Below are positions 35,734 through 45,900 of a DNA stretch of 64,000 nt, piece by piece (the stretch's first letter is position 1; each line of letters begins with the position of its first letter). A model generated the notes under the pieces. The model searched no databases, was not told where the DNA came from, and worked only from the letters and a program-made list of their open reading frames with translations. A program made the translations under genes and the position numbers. The stretch comes from CAVVAL01 sp963742725. GTDB lineage: Bacteria; Actinomycetota; Actinomycetes; Mycobacteriales; Cryptosporangiaceae. Where the stretch lies: assembly GCA_963742725.1 (NCBI GenBank), contig CAVUMX010000003.1:62001-126000 (forward strand), read 5' to 3'.

Positions 35734-36672
35734 TCAGAAGGCGTGGGCCATCAGCTCCGCGAACAGCGCGTGCTCGTCGACCTCGAGGCCCCGCGAGCGG
35801 AACCAGCCGCAGATGTTGGCGCAGTCGCGCTGGAGGAAGGTCATCCCGTTGAGGTTGCCGACCAGGTCGACGATCTGTGGCAGATCGATGATGACCAGCC
35901 GCTCGCCCGCCGCCAGGATGTTGTACGCGGAGAGGTCGCCGTGCACGAAGCCGTTCTGCACCATCGTCGCTAGCGCATCGGTGAGCTGCTCGAAGTACGA
36001 CGCCAGCAGCTCGGGTGCGGGTCGCGCCTGGGCGAGCCGGGGCGCGGTCGCGACGGCGCCGTCCTCACCGAGGACGGTGATCCACTCCATCAGGATCTCG
36101 GTGCCGTCGATCTGGACGGGGTAGGGGACCGGCAGCCCGAGGTTCCAGAGCCGCACCAGCGCACCCCACTCGGAGACCGCCCACTCGCCGGCCGCGACCT
36201 GCCGGCCGAAGGTGCTCCTGCGCTTGAGGGCCCGCTCATCACGTGAGCGCTTCATCGAGCGGCCCTCGGTGTAGGACGCGGCGCGGTGGAAGGCCCGGTG
36301 CTCGGGAGAGCGGTACCGCTTGGCCGCCATGACCACATCGGCGGCGGGGTCGAGCGGGTCGGCGCGTTCGACGAGGTGGACGTCGGCTTCCTTGCCGGTC
36401 TTGAGGATGCCGAGGTCGGTGTCGATCGCGCCTTGGGAGGTCACCACCCAGTCGGGGAGCGGCTCGGGGCCTCGGCAGAGGGGTTCGACACTGAGCCAGG
36501 TCGACCAGCGCTGGCCGTCCTCGAGGTCGTCGTAGGGGCGGTAGTCGAAGACGAACTGGTCGTCGACGTCGCCCAGGTCGTCCGGCGGCGGGACGTAGCG
36601 GTAGGAGTCGGTGCTGAAGTCGTCAGGAAATGCCGGGTGCTGAAGGTGCTGCGAGAGATCGTCGTGAGACAT
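35734..36672 (-). CDS. RIO-type serine/threonine protein kinase
   Basis: A 312-residue kinase of the RIO1-like family. The N-lobe has ISTGKEADVHL-like GILKTGKEADVHLVER and the ATP lysine in VMAAKRYRS; the C-lobe has the catalytic loop FVHGDLSAYNILA and the metal aspartate in LVIIDLPQIVDL. The N-terminal 60 residues are acidic and low in hydrophobics. Actinobacterial RIO kinases are soluble; their targets are unknown. It appears intact and single. Confidence 0.9.
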   Translation of the reverse strand: MSHDDLSQHLQHPAFPDDFSTDSYRYVPPPDDLGDVDDQFVFDYRPYDDLEDGQRWSTWLSVEPLCRGPEPLPDWVVTSQGAIDTDLGILKTGKEADVHLVERADPLDPAADVVMAAKRYRSPEHRAFHRAASYTEGRSMKRSRDERALKRRSTFGRQVAAGEWAVSEWGALVRLWNLGLPVPYPVQIDGTEILMEWITVLGEDGAVATAPRLAQARPAPELLASYFEQLTDALATMVQNGFVHGDLSAYNILAAGERLVIIDLPQIVDLVGNLNGMTFLQRDCANICGWFRSRGLEVDEHALFAELMAHAF

Positions 36673-36959
36673 CGCTGGAGGTGCTCCATGAGGTGAGAGA
36701 GAGGCGGTCTGCGGGCAGGCCGAGGACAGTCGTAGTCACCGTCGTGCCTCCTCTCGTGGAGCACCGGGCAGCTCCCGGCATCTCGCCCATGGTGAGGGGC
36801 GGACACAGGAAGCGGCAACCGAATAAAGCCGGGATGGCCTGGTCAGCCTCGCGGCGCCGCTCCGGCTCGGGCTCGGCATGTGCGACGCCTACGTCAGCGG
36901 CCACGGCCGACCGCCACTGTTCGTCGGTGATCGCGGGGTGCAGGCGGTCGGTGTGAAGG

Positions 36960-37204
36960 TCGTCGCGGCGGCTGACGTCGGCGGCGTAGTTCATCCAGTC
37001 GCCAGCTGCGGCGCGTTGCCACGCGACGGCTACCTGGGTGTCGATGCCGAGCATGCGTGCAGGATCGCGACCGGGGATCTCGGTGGCGAGGGTGAACAGG
37101 GCGGTGGAGGTGGTGGTCTGGCGTGGGTGCAGACCGAGGTTCTGGAGGCGTGTCCGGAGTCGGTCGTCGCTGATGTGCTGGCCGGGCCGGCCGCTGGGGA
37201 ACAG
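36960..37204 (-). pseudogene. C-terminal fragment of an actinobacterial site-specific integrase
   Basis: The minus-strand frame reads LFPSGRPGQHISDDRLRTRL, then RQTTTSTALFTLATEIPGRD, ARMLGIDTQVAVAWQRAAAG and DWMNYAADVSRR. This is the characteristic end of a large integrase family of actinomycetes (LGI...AVAWQxASAGDWxxYAAxVSRR). Nothing upstream in frame extends it, so only the tail survives. It adds to the traces of an integrative element in this window. Confidence 0.6.
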
Positions 37205-37322
37205 CCATGGTGTGGGGCCCGATCCGGCCGTACTGCGCCGGGCTGCGGGGAACTCGTTATTGTCCGTCGGGAAGCAGCAACGAGTTCCCCGGCCCGTTCC
37301 GCGGTGGACGCTGGCGGCCTGG

Positions 37323-38288
37323 CTACGGTACCGGCGGCGGCGGGTCGACGGCGATGCCGACCTGCGCGAACGGGGAGAAGTTGCCGGCGGGGTCGTACGC
37401 GCGCACCCTGACGATGTACACGCCGAAGCCGCTGTACGGAACGTACGCTGTCGTGCCGCCGACCTTCCTGATCAGCACGCCGTTGAGATAGACCTCGTAC
37501 CCGGCGACGATCTGCGTGGAGTAGAGGGTCGTCCACCGGACCGCGAAGTAGCCGCCGGATGTGCCGCTCATCGCGAGGTTCGCTGGCATCGCGGGCGGAT
37601 CGGTATCCGGCCGGCCGTCGGGAAGCGCGGCGACCGGCGACCGGTTGCCGGCGGCGTCCACTGCTCGAACGCCAAGGTGGTACACCCTCGGCGGAGGCGG
37701 CGGGCCCGTGTACGTGTAGCTGGTTCCGGCGACGACGGCTCGGACGTTGGTGCCGTCCATCAGCTCGTACGCCACGACGCCGCGGTCGTCGGTCGCGGCG
37801 TCCCAGGTCATGCGGGCGTAGCCGCCCTGGACGTTCGTCGGCGTGCTCGGCGGCGTGACATCCTGTCCGGCGCCGTCACACGGCAGATCATCGACCAGGC
37901 AATTGATCGGTTCGTCGGTGCCGGCGGACACCCAGCCGAACGAGGTCTGCGCGCCCGGAGCCAGCCGGCCATTCCAGTGCACGTTGCTGAACACGTACCT
38001 GGATCCGGCGCGGGTCATCGTCGCGTTCCAGTAGGCGCCGACGCTGGTGCCCGCGGGCAGGTCGAAGGAGACGCGCCAGGACGTCGCGGTCGTGCCCCCG
38101 GTGTTCCGGACGGTCATCTCGGCGGCGTAGCCGGTGGACCACTCGCTGGTCTTGCGGAGGGTTGCCGTCGCCGCGTGTGCCGGGGTGGGCAGGACCGCCG
38201 TGGCGGCGATACTCAGGGCGAGGACCGTCACGAGTCGCAACGGCGCGCGGGGGAGCGGCCGGGCCAGCCGACCGGAAAATAGTGTCAT
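37323..38288 (-). CDS. secreted CBM2 and fibronectin-type-III protein
   Basis: A 321-residue exported protein: signal peptide (PLRLVTVLALSIAATAVLP, cleavage after AHA), a CBM2-like cellulose-binding domain (WSTGYAAEMTVRNTGGTTAT, NVHWNGRLAPGAQTSFGWV, with a cysteine pair after it), then two FN3-like domains (VQGGYARMTWDAATDDRGVV; GYFAVRWTTLYSTQIVAGYE) and a proline end. No catalytic domain is present. The CBM2 is slightly degenerate: LRKTSEWS replaces the usual C-x-V-x-Y start. It could help adhesion to cellulose or chitin. No ribosome site is evident before ATG 38288. Confidence 0.7.
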   Translation of the reverse strand: MTLFSGRLARPLPRAPLRLVTVLALSIAATAVLPTPAHAATATLRKTSEWSTGYAAEMTVRNTGGTTATSWRVSFDLPAGTSVGAYWNATMTRAGSRYVFSNVHWNGRLAPGAQTSFGWVSAGTDEPINCLVDDLPCDGAGQDVTPPSTPTNVQGGYARMTWDAATDDRGVVAYELMDGTNVRAVVAGTSYTYTGPPPPPRVYHLGVRAVDAAGNRSPVAALPDGRPDTDPPAMPANLAMSGTSGGYFAVRWTTLYSTQIVAGYEVYLNGVLIRKVGGTTAYVPYSGFGVYIVRVRAYDPAGNFSPFAQVGIAVDPPPPVP

Positions 38289-38416
38289 GTCATGAGGAAA
38301 GGGGATCGGAACATCGCCTGACCACGATTCCCAGCCGCCCGCCGAAGTCTGCCCAAAAGGGCGCCACACGCGGCTCTTACGGTAGGCGGCTCCTACGGCG
38401 AGGACGAAAAGAATCC

Positions 38417-38854
38417 ATGGCGACCGCGTGGACGCTGACGTTCGACTGTGCGCACCCGGCGACGGTGGCGAGGTTCTGGGCGCTGGCTCTGGGATACGTG
38501 GAGAAGCCACCGCCGGCCGGGTTCGAGACCTGGGACGACTGGTTCGACCTGCACGACGTTCCGGCGGCGGAGCGCGACGACGGCGCCTATCTGTCTGATC
38601 CCGACGGCGTGGCGCCTACCTTGGCGTTCCTGAAGGTGCCGGAACCCAAGGTGGCGAAGAACCGGGTGCACCTGGACGTGCAGGTCGGCGGCGGACGCGG
38701 CACTCCGTGGGAGGTGCGGTGGCCGCGCGTGGCGGCGGCCGTCGAGCGGCTGACCGCCGCCGGTGCGACCGTGCTGTGCGAGGACGTGTGGGAGGGCCGG
38801 CCTGACAACGTCGTGATGGCGGACCTCGAGGGCAACGAGTTCTGCGTGCTGTGA
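38417..38854 (+). CDS. VOC-family (glyoxalase-like) protein
   Basis: A 145-residue single VOC protein: WTLTFDCAHPATVARFWALA and LGYVEKPPPAGFETWDDW at the start, KNRVHLDVQVGGG in the middle and a final strand NVVMADLEGNEFCVL. These match the glyoxalase-like group common in actinomycetes; the metal-binding residues are partly visible (His in RVHLDV, Glu in LEGNEF). The substrate is unknown. The ATG is preceded by GAGGACGAAAAG. Confidence 0.75.
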   Translation: MATAWTLTFDCAHPATVARFWALALGYVEKPPPAGFETWDDWFDLHDVPAAERDDGAYLSDPDGVAPTLAFLKVPEPKVAKNRVHLDVQVGGGRGTPWEVRWPRVAAAVERLTAAGATVLCEDVWEGRPDNVVMADLEGNEFCVL

Positions 38855-38941
38855 CGGCACGCGGCTCGCGACTGGTACGGGTTGCGCGGTCGGCCTCAGG
38901 GGGCAAGGTGGAACCACGACCTGACGGAGGAGAGGTTGATC

Positions 38942-39640
38942 ATGGCTCTGCCACCTGTAGCCGACCACGGAACCTGGCGCTAGGAGCTGGATGAGCTGCG
39001 CGCCCGCGAGAAGGCAGCCACCAGGGAACTCGACGCGATCGCCGCCCAGCGCCGCCGGCTCCCCATGGTCGAGCTGCCCGACTACACCCTGGTCGGCGCC
39101 GACGGGCCGGTCCGGCTCGTCGACATCTTCGACGGCAGGTCGCGGCTGATCGTCTACAACCACATGTGGGACCCCGACCCGAACGCCGAGTGGCAGTGTG
39201 GCGGCTGCACCAGCTTCACCTCGTCCTTCACCCGGCTCGATTTCCTGGACAACTACGACGCGCGGTTCGTGATCGTCACCCAGGGCCCGATCGACGCGGC
39301 ACTGGCCTACGCCGAACGCGTCGGCAACACGATGGCGTGGTACTCCACCACCGACAGCCCGTTCGGTACCGACGTCGACGCACCACCGGCCAGCGGGTTC
39401 GCGCTCAACGTGTTCCTCCGCTACGGCGACACCGTGTACCGCACGTGGCACACGTCCGGTCGCGGCGTGGAACAGCTCACCTTCACCTTCGCGCTGGCCG
39501 ACGTGCTGCCCTACGGGCGGCGGGAAGAGTGGCAGGACTCGCCGGCGGGCTGGCCGCAGGCAGCCACGTACAGCGGCTGGCTCGACTCGCCGGACATCGC
39601 CAGGCTGTACGGTCCCGCGGCCCAGGGCGGCGGCGAATAG
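38942..39640 (+). pseudogene. DUF899 protein with in-frame TAG at codon 14
   Basis: From ATG 38942 the frame reads MALPPVADHGTWR, then TAG (38981-38983), then ELDELRAREKAATRELDAIA, AQRRRLPMVE and a complete DUF899/thioredoxin-like body (YNHMWDPDPNAEWQCGGCTS, DNYDARFVIVTQGP, FALNVFLRYGDTVYRTWHTS). The N-terminal pattern MALPPVADxxTW...ELDxLRAREKAATRELD is the family norm, so TAG is a nonsense change. Reinitiation at ATG 39065 would still give a 191-residue protein with the core intact. It follows the VOC gene by 87 bp. Confidence 0.8.
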
Positions 39641-39783
39641 TCCGGCGAGCCATGGCGTCCCCGCTCGCTGTGCCCTTGGGGACGGCCTGGCTGTCCACGT
39701 GGGCAGAGCGCGGTCTCCGTGCGGGATCGCGCGCTTAGGCTCGCAACCTTTCTCGGCGTGCGTTCAACTTCCTTGGAGAACAT

Positions 39784-41235
39784 GTGTCCGCATCGCGAGT
39801 GGTCAGGGCGGCGGTCTGCGCGGCAGTGGCCGTCGCCGTCGTGGCGGCTGGTACCCCGGCGAGCTCGGCGGCGGCCGATGAGCCGCGGCGCCCTGCTGCT
39901 GCCGAGCCAGGGCGTCCTGGCGCCGGTCAGCGGACCGAGCACCCGGCCGCCATGGTCGCCGCCCTTCGGCGCGACCTTCGACTCACCGCCGAGCAGGCCG
40001 CCCACCGGCTGCGGTGGGAGGAGGCGGCGATGGCCGACATCGACGAGTTGTCGACCGTTCTCGGCGCCCGCTTCGGCGGGGCCTGGATGACCCGGGACGG
40101 GGAACGGCTCGTCGTCGCTGTGACCGAGCCCACCGGGGTGGAGACGGTCCGAGCCCGAGGTGCTCAGGCCCAGGTGGTGCGGCACAGCCAACGGGAACTG
40201 GACGCGGCCAAAGCGCGGCTGGACCGCACACCGCCCAGCGGCGCGACGAGCTGGTACGTCGATGTGGAGGCCAACACCGTCGCCGTGAGGGTGCCGCCGG
40301 ACGCCGTTGAGTCGGTGCGGCGCCTTGCCTCCGCGAATGTCGAAGACCCGTCGCTGATCCGCATCGAGGTCACCGACGAGCGGTTGGCGCCGACCGGTGA
40401 CCTGCGCGGTGGAAACCCCTTCGCCACATCGATCAACACGTGCAGCATCGGCTTCTCGGTCGTCGGGGGCTTCGTCACCGCCGGCCACTGCGCGAACCAG
40501 GGTGGTGCCGCGTGGATCGACACCGACCCGACAGCGCCGTCCATTGGCACGGTCGCCGGATCCGTCTTCTCCGGCGTGGACATGGCGTGGATCCGCGCGG
40601 CCGCCGGCTGGACGCCCCGTCCCAGGGTCAGTACGACCGGAGCCGACGTCAGGGTGGCCAGCGCGCGGGAAGCGCCGGTGAACGCGAGTGTCTGCCGATC
40701 GGGCCGGACCACCGGTTGGCACTGCGGCCGGATCAAGTCCAAGAACGTCACTGCCCGCTACCCGGCGCCGTGGAACGTGACCGTGAACGGCCTCACCAGC
40801 ACCACGGTGTGCGCCGAGCCCGGGGACTCGGGTGGCCCGTACGTCAGCGGATCGCATGCCCAGGGGGTCCTCTCCGGCTCGCGGATAACCAACTGCCCCA
40901 ACGGCGGCGACATCCCGGACGAGACCTACTTTCAACGGCTCCAGCCCATTCTCGATCGGTGGGGCCTCACGCTGGAGGTCGCGCCCGGCACGATCAGTCG
41001 CCTGTTGTGCGACCCGCTGCGGCGCACCTTCTGGTGCACCGTCTCGTACGACGGCACGGACCCCGTACAGATCAGCTGGACCTACGAGGGCCGTCCCTGG
41101 CCCGCGTGGAACGGTCTGACCAGAGTGCATGGCGGCTGCGGCGCCAACCAGTGGCAAACCGTGACGGCCACCATCACGCACGCCGATGGCACGGACACCG
41201 CCTCGGACAGCTTCCAGTGCGAGGGCAATCAGTAG
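39784..41235 (+). CDS. secreted S1-family serine protease (streptogrisin-like)
   Basis: A 483-residue preproenzyme. A signal peptide (VVRAAVCAAVAVAVVAAGT) is followed by an alpha-lytic-type propeptide (about residues 55-200, with AMVAALRRDLRLTAEQAAHR and FGGAWMTRDGERLVVAV), then the protease domain with the triad FVTAGHCANQGG (His), SGVDMAWIRAA (Asp) and CAEPGDSGGPYVSG (Ser). A C-terminal domain of about 75 residues with four cysteines (LLCDPLRRTFWCTVSYDGTD...) follows, which is unlike plain streptogrisins and may bind a polymer. GTG start at 39784. Confidence 0.88.
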   Translation: MSASRVVRAAVCAAVAVAVVAAGTPASSAAADEPRRPAAAEPGRPGAGQRTEHPAAMVAALRRDLRLTAEQAAHRLRWEEAAMADIDELSTVLGARFGGAWMTRDGERLVVAVTEPTGVETVRARGAQAQVVRHSQRELDAAKARLDRTPPSGATSWYVDVEANTVAVRVPPDAVESVRRLASANVEDPSLIRIEVTDERLAPTGDLRGGNPFATSINTCSIGFSVVGGFVTAGHCANQGGAAWIDTDPTAPSIGTVAGSVFSGVDMAWIRAAAGWTPRPRVSTTGADVRVASAREAPVNASVCRSGRTTGWHCGRIKSKNVTARYPAPWNVTVNGLTSTTVCAEPGDSGGPYVSGSHAQGVLSGSRITNCPNGGDIPDETYFQRLQPILDRWGLTLEVAPGTISRLLCDPLRRTFWCTVSYDGTDPVQISWTYEGRPWPAWNGLTRVHGGCGANQWQTVTATITHADGTDTASDSFQCEGNQ

Positions 41236-41604
41236 CGCCCGATCCCGCGTCGGGAGTTCCTGCGCAGCCGGCGCCAGCGATGCGAGCCGGGTTCCCTTCG
41301 CGGTCTCAGCACGCGGCACGAGCCGCAACCTCGAACTCCTCGCGCGTCAGGAACATGTCGTCCGACTCATCCGGACGACTGGCTGGCCGAGACCCTACTG
41401 CGCCGTTCTACGGACCAGGCAGGAACTTCAGCTCGGCCACCGCCCCCTGACGCCGTCAACGGCCCGGGGTCGCTCCCGCGACAAGGGCGACCTTGTCCTC
41501 ACGCGTTTTCTACTTGCCGCGCAGTAACCCTTAGTGATGTGCAGCCCGCCTCATCGCGCTGGCGGACCGGCTCTACCCTGATCCGGGCCACAGGAGGAGA
41601 ACAC
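41236..41604. other. no gene recognised
   Basis: About 370 bp between the protease and the membrane-protein gene. Short frames on both strands (for example minus-strand DDMFLTREEFEVAAR) have no start or family match. No strong hairpin. Confidence 0.4.
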
Positions 41605-42456
41605 GTGGAGTACCTCGCGAAGTTGGGCACCCTGTTGGCGTTCACACTCGTCTTCGCCCTGGTGGCGAGGTTGCGAGTGCGAGGCGCCGACCGACGGCGC
41701 CTCGCCGCCCAATGCGGCCAGACCAAGCCGATCCCGGTACGGCTCCGCGGCGTCACGCTGAGGTACCCGGGTTTCTGGCGGAGCGGCCTGCTCGACACGA
41801 CCACCGGCACGTTCATGCCCCGTGGCGGCTGGGGCCCGCCGGTGGGGCTCGGCGGCGCCACCGTGCGATGGGTCGGCGTCGGCGATCGCGAGAAGGACAA
41901 CCTGCCCCCGCACGCCGACGGCGACGCGTTGGCCACCTATGTCGACGCGCGGGGGCGCGTGTTCCAGCTCGCCCTGGTCGACAGGCGTGACGCGGCGCTC
42001 GTGTCCCGGCGCCTTACCAAGCTGACCGCGACCGAGGCCGAGGCGGCGGTCACTCCGCTGCGCTGGGTGCAGCACCGCGTCTCGATGACGGTGGTGACGA
42101 TGCTGGTGATCGGCGCGGTCTGGCAGCTGTTCTTCCTGGTTCCCCTGCTCGGCGCCCAGCAGGTCGGCGCGCAGGTCGTGGAGAACCGCGGCCCCGAGTA
42201 CCTCTGCGAGGTCGCGTGGAGCGGCGGCCACGGCTACGCGGTCTGCGGCGACCAGGAGCCGGGTGAACGCGTCGACGTCACGGTCCTGGGCTGGCCGCGC
42301 ACGGGCGATGTCGACGAGCCCGAGACCGTCCGCGTTATGAGCGTGCTCGGCGTGGGGCTGGTCCTCTTCATCTCGACGATCATGGCCTGGGTCGCGACGA
42401 GCCAGCGGCGAAAGCTGCGCGCGCTCGAAGGCGAGCTCACGCGCCAAGCTCGCTGA
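41605..42456 (+). CDS. hypothetical membrane protein, 283 aa
   Basis: GTG at 41605 follows the strong AGGAGGAGAACAC site. The protein has an N-terminal membrane segment (LAKLGTLLAFTLVFALVARL), a cytoplasmic region of about 140 residues, then a segment near residues 155-175 (TVVTMLVIGAVWQLFFLVPLL), a loop with two cysteines (EYLCEVAWSGGHGYAVCGD) and a last segment (VLGVGLVLFISTIMAWVAT). No family recognised. The two cysteines in the loop probably face outside. Confidence 0.7.
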   Translation: MEYLAKLGTLLAFTLVFALVARLRVRGADRRRLAAQCGQTKPIPVRLRGVTLRYPGFWRSGLLDTTTGTFMPRGGWGPPVGLGGATVRWVGVGDREKDNLPPHADGDALATYVDARGRVFQLALVDRRDAALVSRRLTKLTATEAEAAVTPLRWVQHRVSMTVVTMLVIGAVWQLFFLVPLLGAQQVGAQVVENRGPEYLCEVAWSGGHGYAVCGDQEPGERVDVTVLGWPRTGDVDEPETVRVMSVLGVGLVLFISTIMAWVATSQRRKLRALEGELTRQAR

Positions 42457-42523
42457 TCCCGCCGGAATACGGGAACCTGCAACTAGGCGGCGAGCTGTGG
42501 TGTGCCCCCCTGTGCAGGTGAGC

Positions 42524-42550
42524 ACAGGTTCAAATCCTGTCAGCCCGACA
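42524..42550 (+). other. tRNA 3'-end-like fragment (T arm plus acceptor strand)
   Basis: ACAGG-TTCAAAT-CCTGT is a perfect 5-bp T arm with the conserved TTCAAAT loop, followed by CAGCCCGAC as a possible acceptor 3' strand. No complementary 5' acceptor strand or anticodon arm is found upstream. It may be an attachment-site scar. Confidence 0.4.
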
Positions 42551-42645
42551 GCAAAACGCCCGCTGACCTGGATGTAAGTCCAGGTCCGTGAGCCTTCCCA
42601 TGCGTTGTCAGTTGGCCGACTCGGTGTAGCAGGTCCGAGGTCGGG

Positions 42646-42816
42646 GACCAGCGGCTGGCGCTGGCTCGCGCGCAGTACCGCGACGCCCTGCTAGTCGTGT
42701 TCGACGAGCCGACCGCCTCCATCGACCCGTACGCGGAGATCGAGGTGTTCAGGCAAGTGACGGCGCGTACGCCGCTATGTACCGCGCACAGGCGGACCAC
42801 ATCCTGGGACACCTAG
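42646..42816 (+). pseudogene. ABC exporter ATPase fragment
   Basis: The frame from 42646 reads DQRLALARAQYRDALLVVFD then EPTASIDPYAEIEVFRQV, the region from the end of the signature motif through Walker B of an exporter-type ABC ATPase. It ends at TAG 42814-42816 after unrelated residues. No Walker A or membrane domain is present. Confidence 0.6.
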
Positions 42817-42919
42817 CTCCGGCTGGGCGTGGCGGTCCGGTGTTAGCCTGATGCTCGGGGCCAAATCGTCCGGGGCTCGAATCGCCACCGCGGTGCGCGT
42901 CCCCGTCGGGGGGGCGACT

Positions 42920-45900
42920 GTGGCGTGGGATTTCGCGGTGCTCGGCGCGCTGCGCGCCAGCTACGCCGGTCAGGTCGTCGAGATTCCCGCGGGCAAGCAG
43001 CGCACGTTGCTGGCGACGTTGCTGCTCGACGCGAACCAGACCGTGAGTGTCAACGACATCGTCGACCGAGTCTGGTCGGAGCAGCTTCCGGCGCACGCCA
43101 ACGCCGCCCTGCACTCCCTGGTGCTGCGACTGCGCCGCACGCTGAGCGGAGACGGTGCGCGCCCCGACCCGATCGGCACCGGCGCCAACGGCTACCTCGC
43201 GGACGTCCCCGCCGGCGGGCTCGACCTCACCCGCTTCCAGGCCCTGCGTGCGCGGGCACGAGAGTCCGATCCCGTACTCACCGCCGAGCTGCTGAGCCAG
43301 GCACTGGCCCTGTGGCGCGGCGAACCGTTGATCGACGTCCCGTCCGAGACTCTGCACCGGGAGAACGTGCCGGCGCTCGCCGAACAGCGGTCGTCCGCGA
43401 CCGAGGAATACTTCGACGCCGAGCTGGCCCTCGGGCGGCATGCCGCGATCGTCCCGCCGCTGCATCAGGCGGTGCAGCACAATCCGCTCCGGGAACAGCT
43501 GTGGACGCAGCTCATGCTCGCGCTCTACCGCAGTGGTCGCCAGGCCGAGGCGCTGGCCGCTTACCGCACCCTCAGTGGGATCCTCCGGGACGAGTTGGGG
43601 CTGGATCCCGGGCCGGGGCCGCGCCGACTTCTGGAGCAGATCCTCAGCTCGGATCCGATCCTGGAGCCGGCCCGGGACGATCGGGCCGCCGACAGCACCC
43701 TGCCGCCGCCAGCCGGGCCGCTCTTCCAGCTCCCCGCCGATCCGGCCCCGTTGTACGGCCGCGACCTGAGCGCCGAGCGGATCCGGCAGATCGTCACCGG
43801 AACGCTCGCGGACGGCCGGATGCCGCTCGTGTGCGTCTCTGGACCGCCGGGCATCGGCAAGACGGCGCTGGCCGTACACGTCGCGCATTCCCTGCGCGAG
43901 GAGTTCCCCGACGGCCAGTGGTACGTGCGTCTGCGCGGACAGCACGAGCACGCAGGCGACCCGACGGAGGTGCTGGCCGAACTGCTCACCTACGCCGGCG
44001 TCCGCGGGTCGGCAGTGCCCGCCGGCCAGGAAGCGCGCGCCACGGCTTTCCGGGCCGCGCTGTCGGGACGCCGCGTGCTTCTCGTCCTGGACGACGCCGA
44101 GTCCGCCGCGCAGGTCGAACCGCTCCTGCCGGGCGGGGCGCCGTGCGCGGTCCTCGTCACCAGCCGTACCAAGCCCGGCCGTCTGGTGGCATTGCACGGC
44201 GGGCACGCCGTCAACCTGGACACGCTCGACGAGGCAGCGGCGGCCAGCATGCTGACCGCGATCTTCCACACCCACGCGATCTCCGTTCCCCAGAGCCTCG
44301 TCGACGAGCTGGCCAGACTCTGTGGCAACCTCCCGCTCGCGCTGCGCATCGCAGGCGCCAACGTCGTCACCGGACCGCCCGAGGTGGCCGCCGACTACGT
44401 GCGCCACCTGCGCGACGGCGACCGGCTCAGCCGCCTCGCCGTCGACGGCGACTCCGAGGTGGCGATCCGGGCCGCGATCGAACCGTCCTACGGACGGCTC
44501 GGCGACCGCGCCCGACGTGCGCTCCGCCTCCAGGCCAGCTCGCCGTCGGACTGCTTCACCATCGCAGACATCGTCACTCTGCTCGACACCGGCGTAGACG
44601 AGGCGGTCGCCGTGACCAGCGAGCTGACGGTCGCGCATCTGGCGCGGCCCAGTCACTCCGGCCGGTTCTTCGTGCACGACCTCATCCGGCTGTACGCGGC
44701 CGAACGTTCGCAACTTGAAGACAGCAACGCCGAGCGCGCAGCATCGGTAGCCCGCCTGTTCCGCGGCTATCTCGCCACCGCCGACGCGACGGCGCGCCGC
44801 TGCTACCCGCGGATGACGTTCCTCCCGCTGCCTGAAGGCCGGCCGGTCGAACCCGAGTCCAAACAATGGTTCCGTACCGAGTACCGCAACGTGCTGTCCG
44901 CCATCGCCCACGCCGCGCGCTCCGGACCGGCGACGGTCGCGTGGCAGCTGGCCGACCGGCTCCGCGGCTACCTGCAGGAGATCGGCGCACACGGCGAGTG
45001 GCGCTCGTCCGCCGAGGCCGGCATGAACCAGGCGCGAAGCGAAGGCGATGACCACGGCATCGCCGCGATGCATTGCAGTCTCGCGTTGCTCAGCGCCTCG
45101 CGCGCGGAGTACGCCGACGCCAGGGAGCGCTGGGAAGCCGCGCTGGCGATCTACGCCAGGCTGGCTGACCGATCCGGAATGGCGGCCATCTACAACAACC
45201 TGGGCATCGTCAACCGCGAGCAGGGCCTCCTCTCGGAGGCGAGCGACAGCTATCAGCACGCGCTCCGGCTCTATCGCGAGCTCGGCCAACGCCATGCCGA
45301 GTTGAGCACGCTCAGCAACCTCGGCGTGGTCGAACTCGAACTTGACCAGCTCACGAACGCCATCGACTGCCAGCGGAACGCGCTAGCCGGCTACACCGCG
45401 CTCAGCACGTCGGATCTGGACAACGACGTCGCCACGGCGTTGCACAATCTCGCGGTGGCGGTGCGCGCCGTCGGCCAGCTTGGCCTCGCGGTCAGCTTCC
45501 TCACCCGCGCTCTGGTGATCCACCGCCGGCTCGACAACGCCTACGGCGTGGCCAATGACCTCAGCAACCTCGCTACGGCCTACGTCGACCTCGGTTACTA
45601 CGCCAAGGCCAGGCACCTCGTCGACGAATGCCTGGCGATCGCCCGCCGGACCGGGCGGCGTCGCGTCGAGGCCGAGGCGCTCAACGCCGACGGGGCGACC
45701 TGGGAAGCGCTGGGCGATCTCCCCGTCGCGATCGCACAGCATCAGGCCGCCCTCCGACTCAGCGAGGCGATCGGCTACCGCCGGGCCGAGATCGGTGCCC
45801 ACATCGGACTCGCCATCTGCCATCAGTCACTGGGTCGCTACGCCGAGGCCACGCATCAGTCCACGGTGGCGAACCGGCTCGCGCGCAGCGTCCAACACCA

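Noticed and set aside
39511..41328. Minus-strand open frame of 605 codons opposite the DUF899 and protease genes
   Set aside because: Low-complexity composition with no motif, while the plus strand encodes a complete serine protease.
42749..45295. Minus-strand open frame of 848 codons opposite the SARP gene
   Set aside because: The plus strand has clear domain motifs throughout; the antisense frame lacks any and is a product of high GC in the third codon position.
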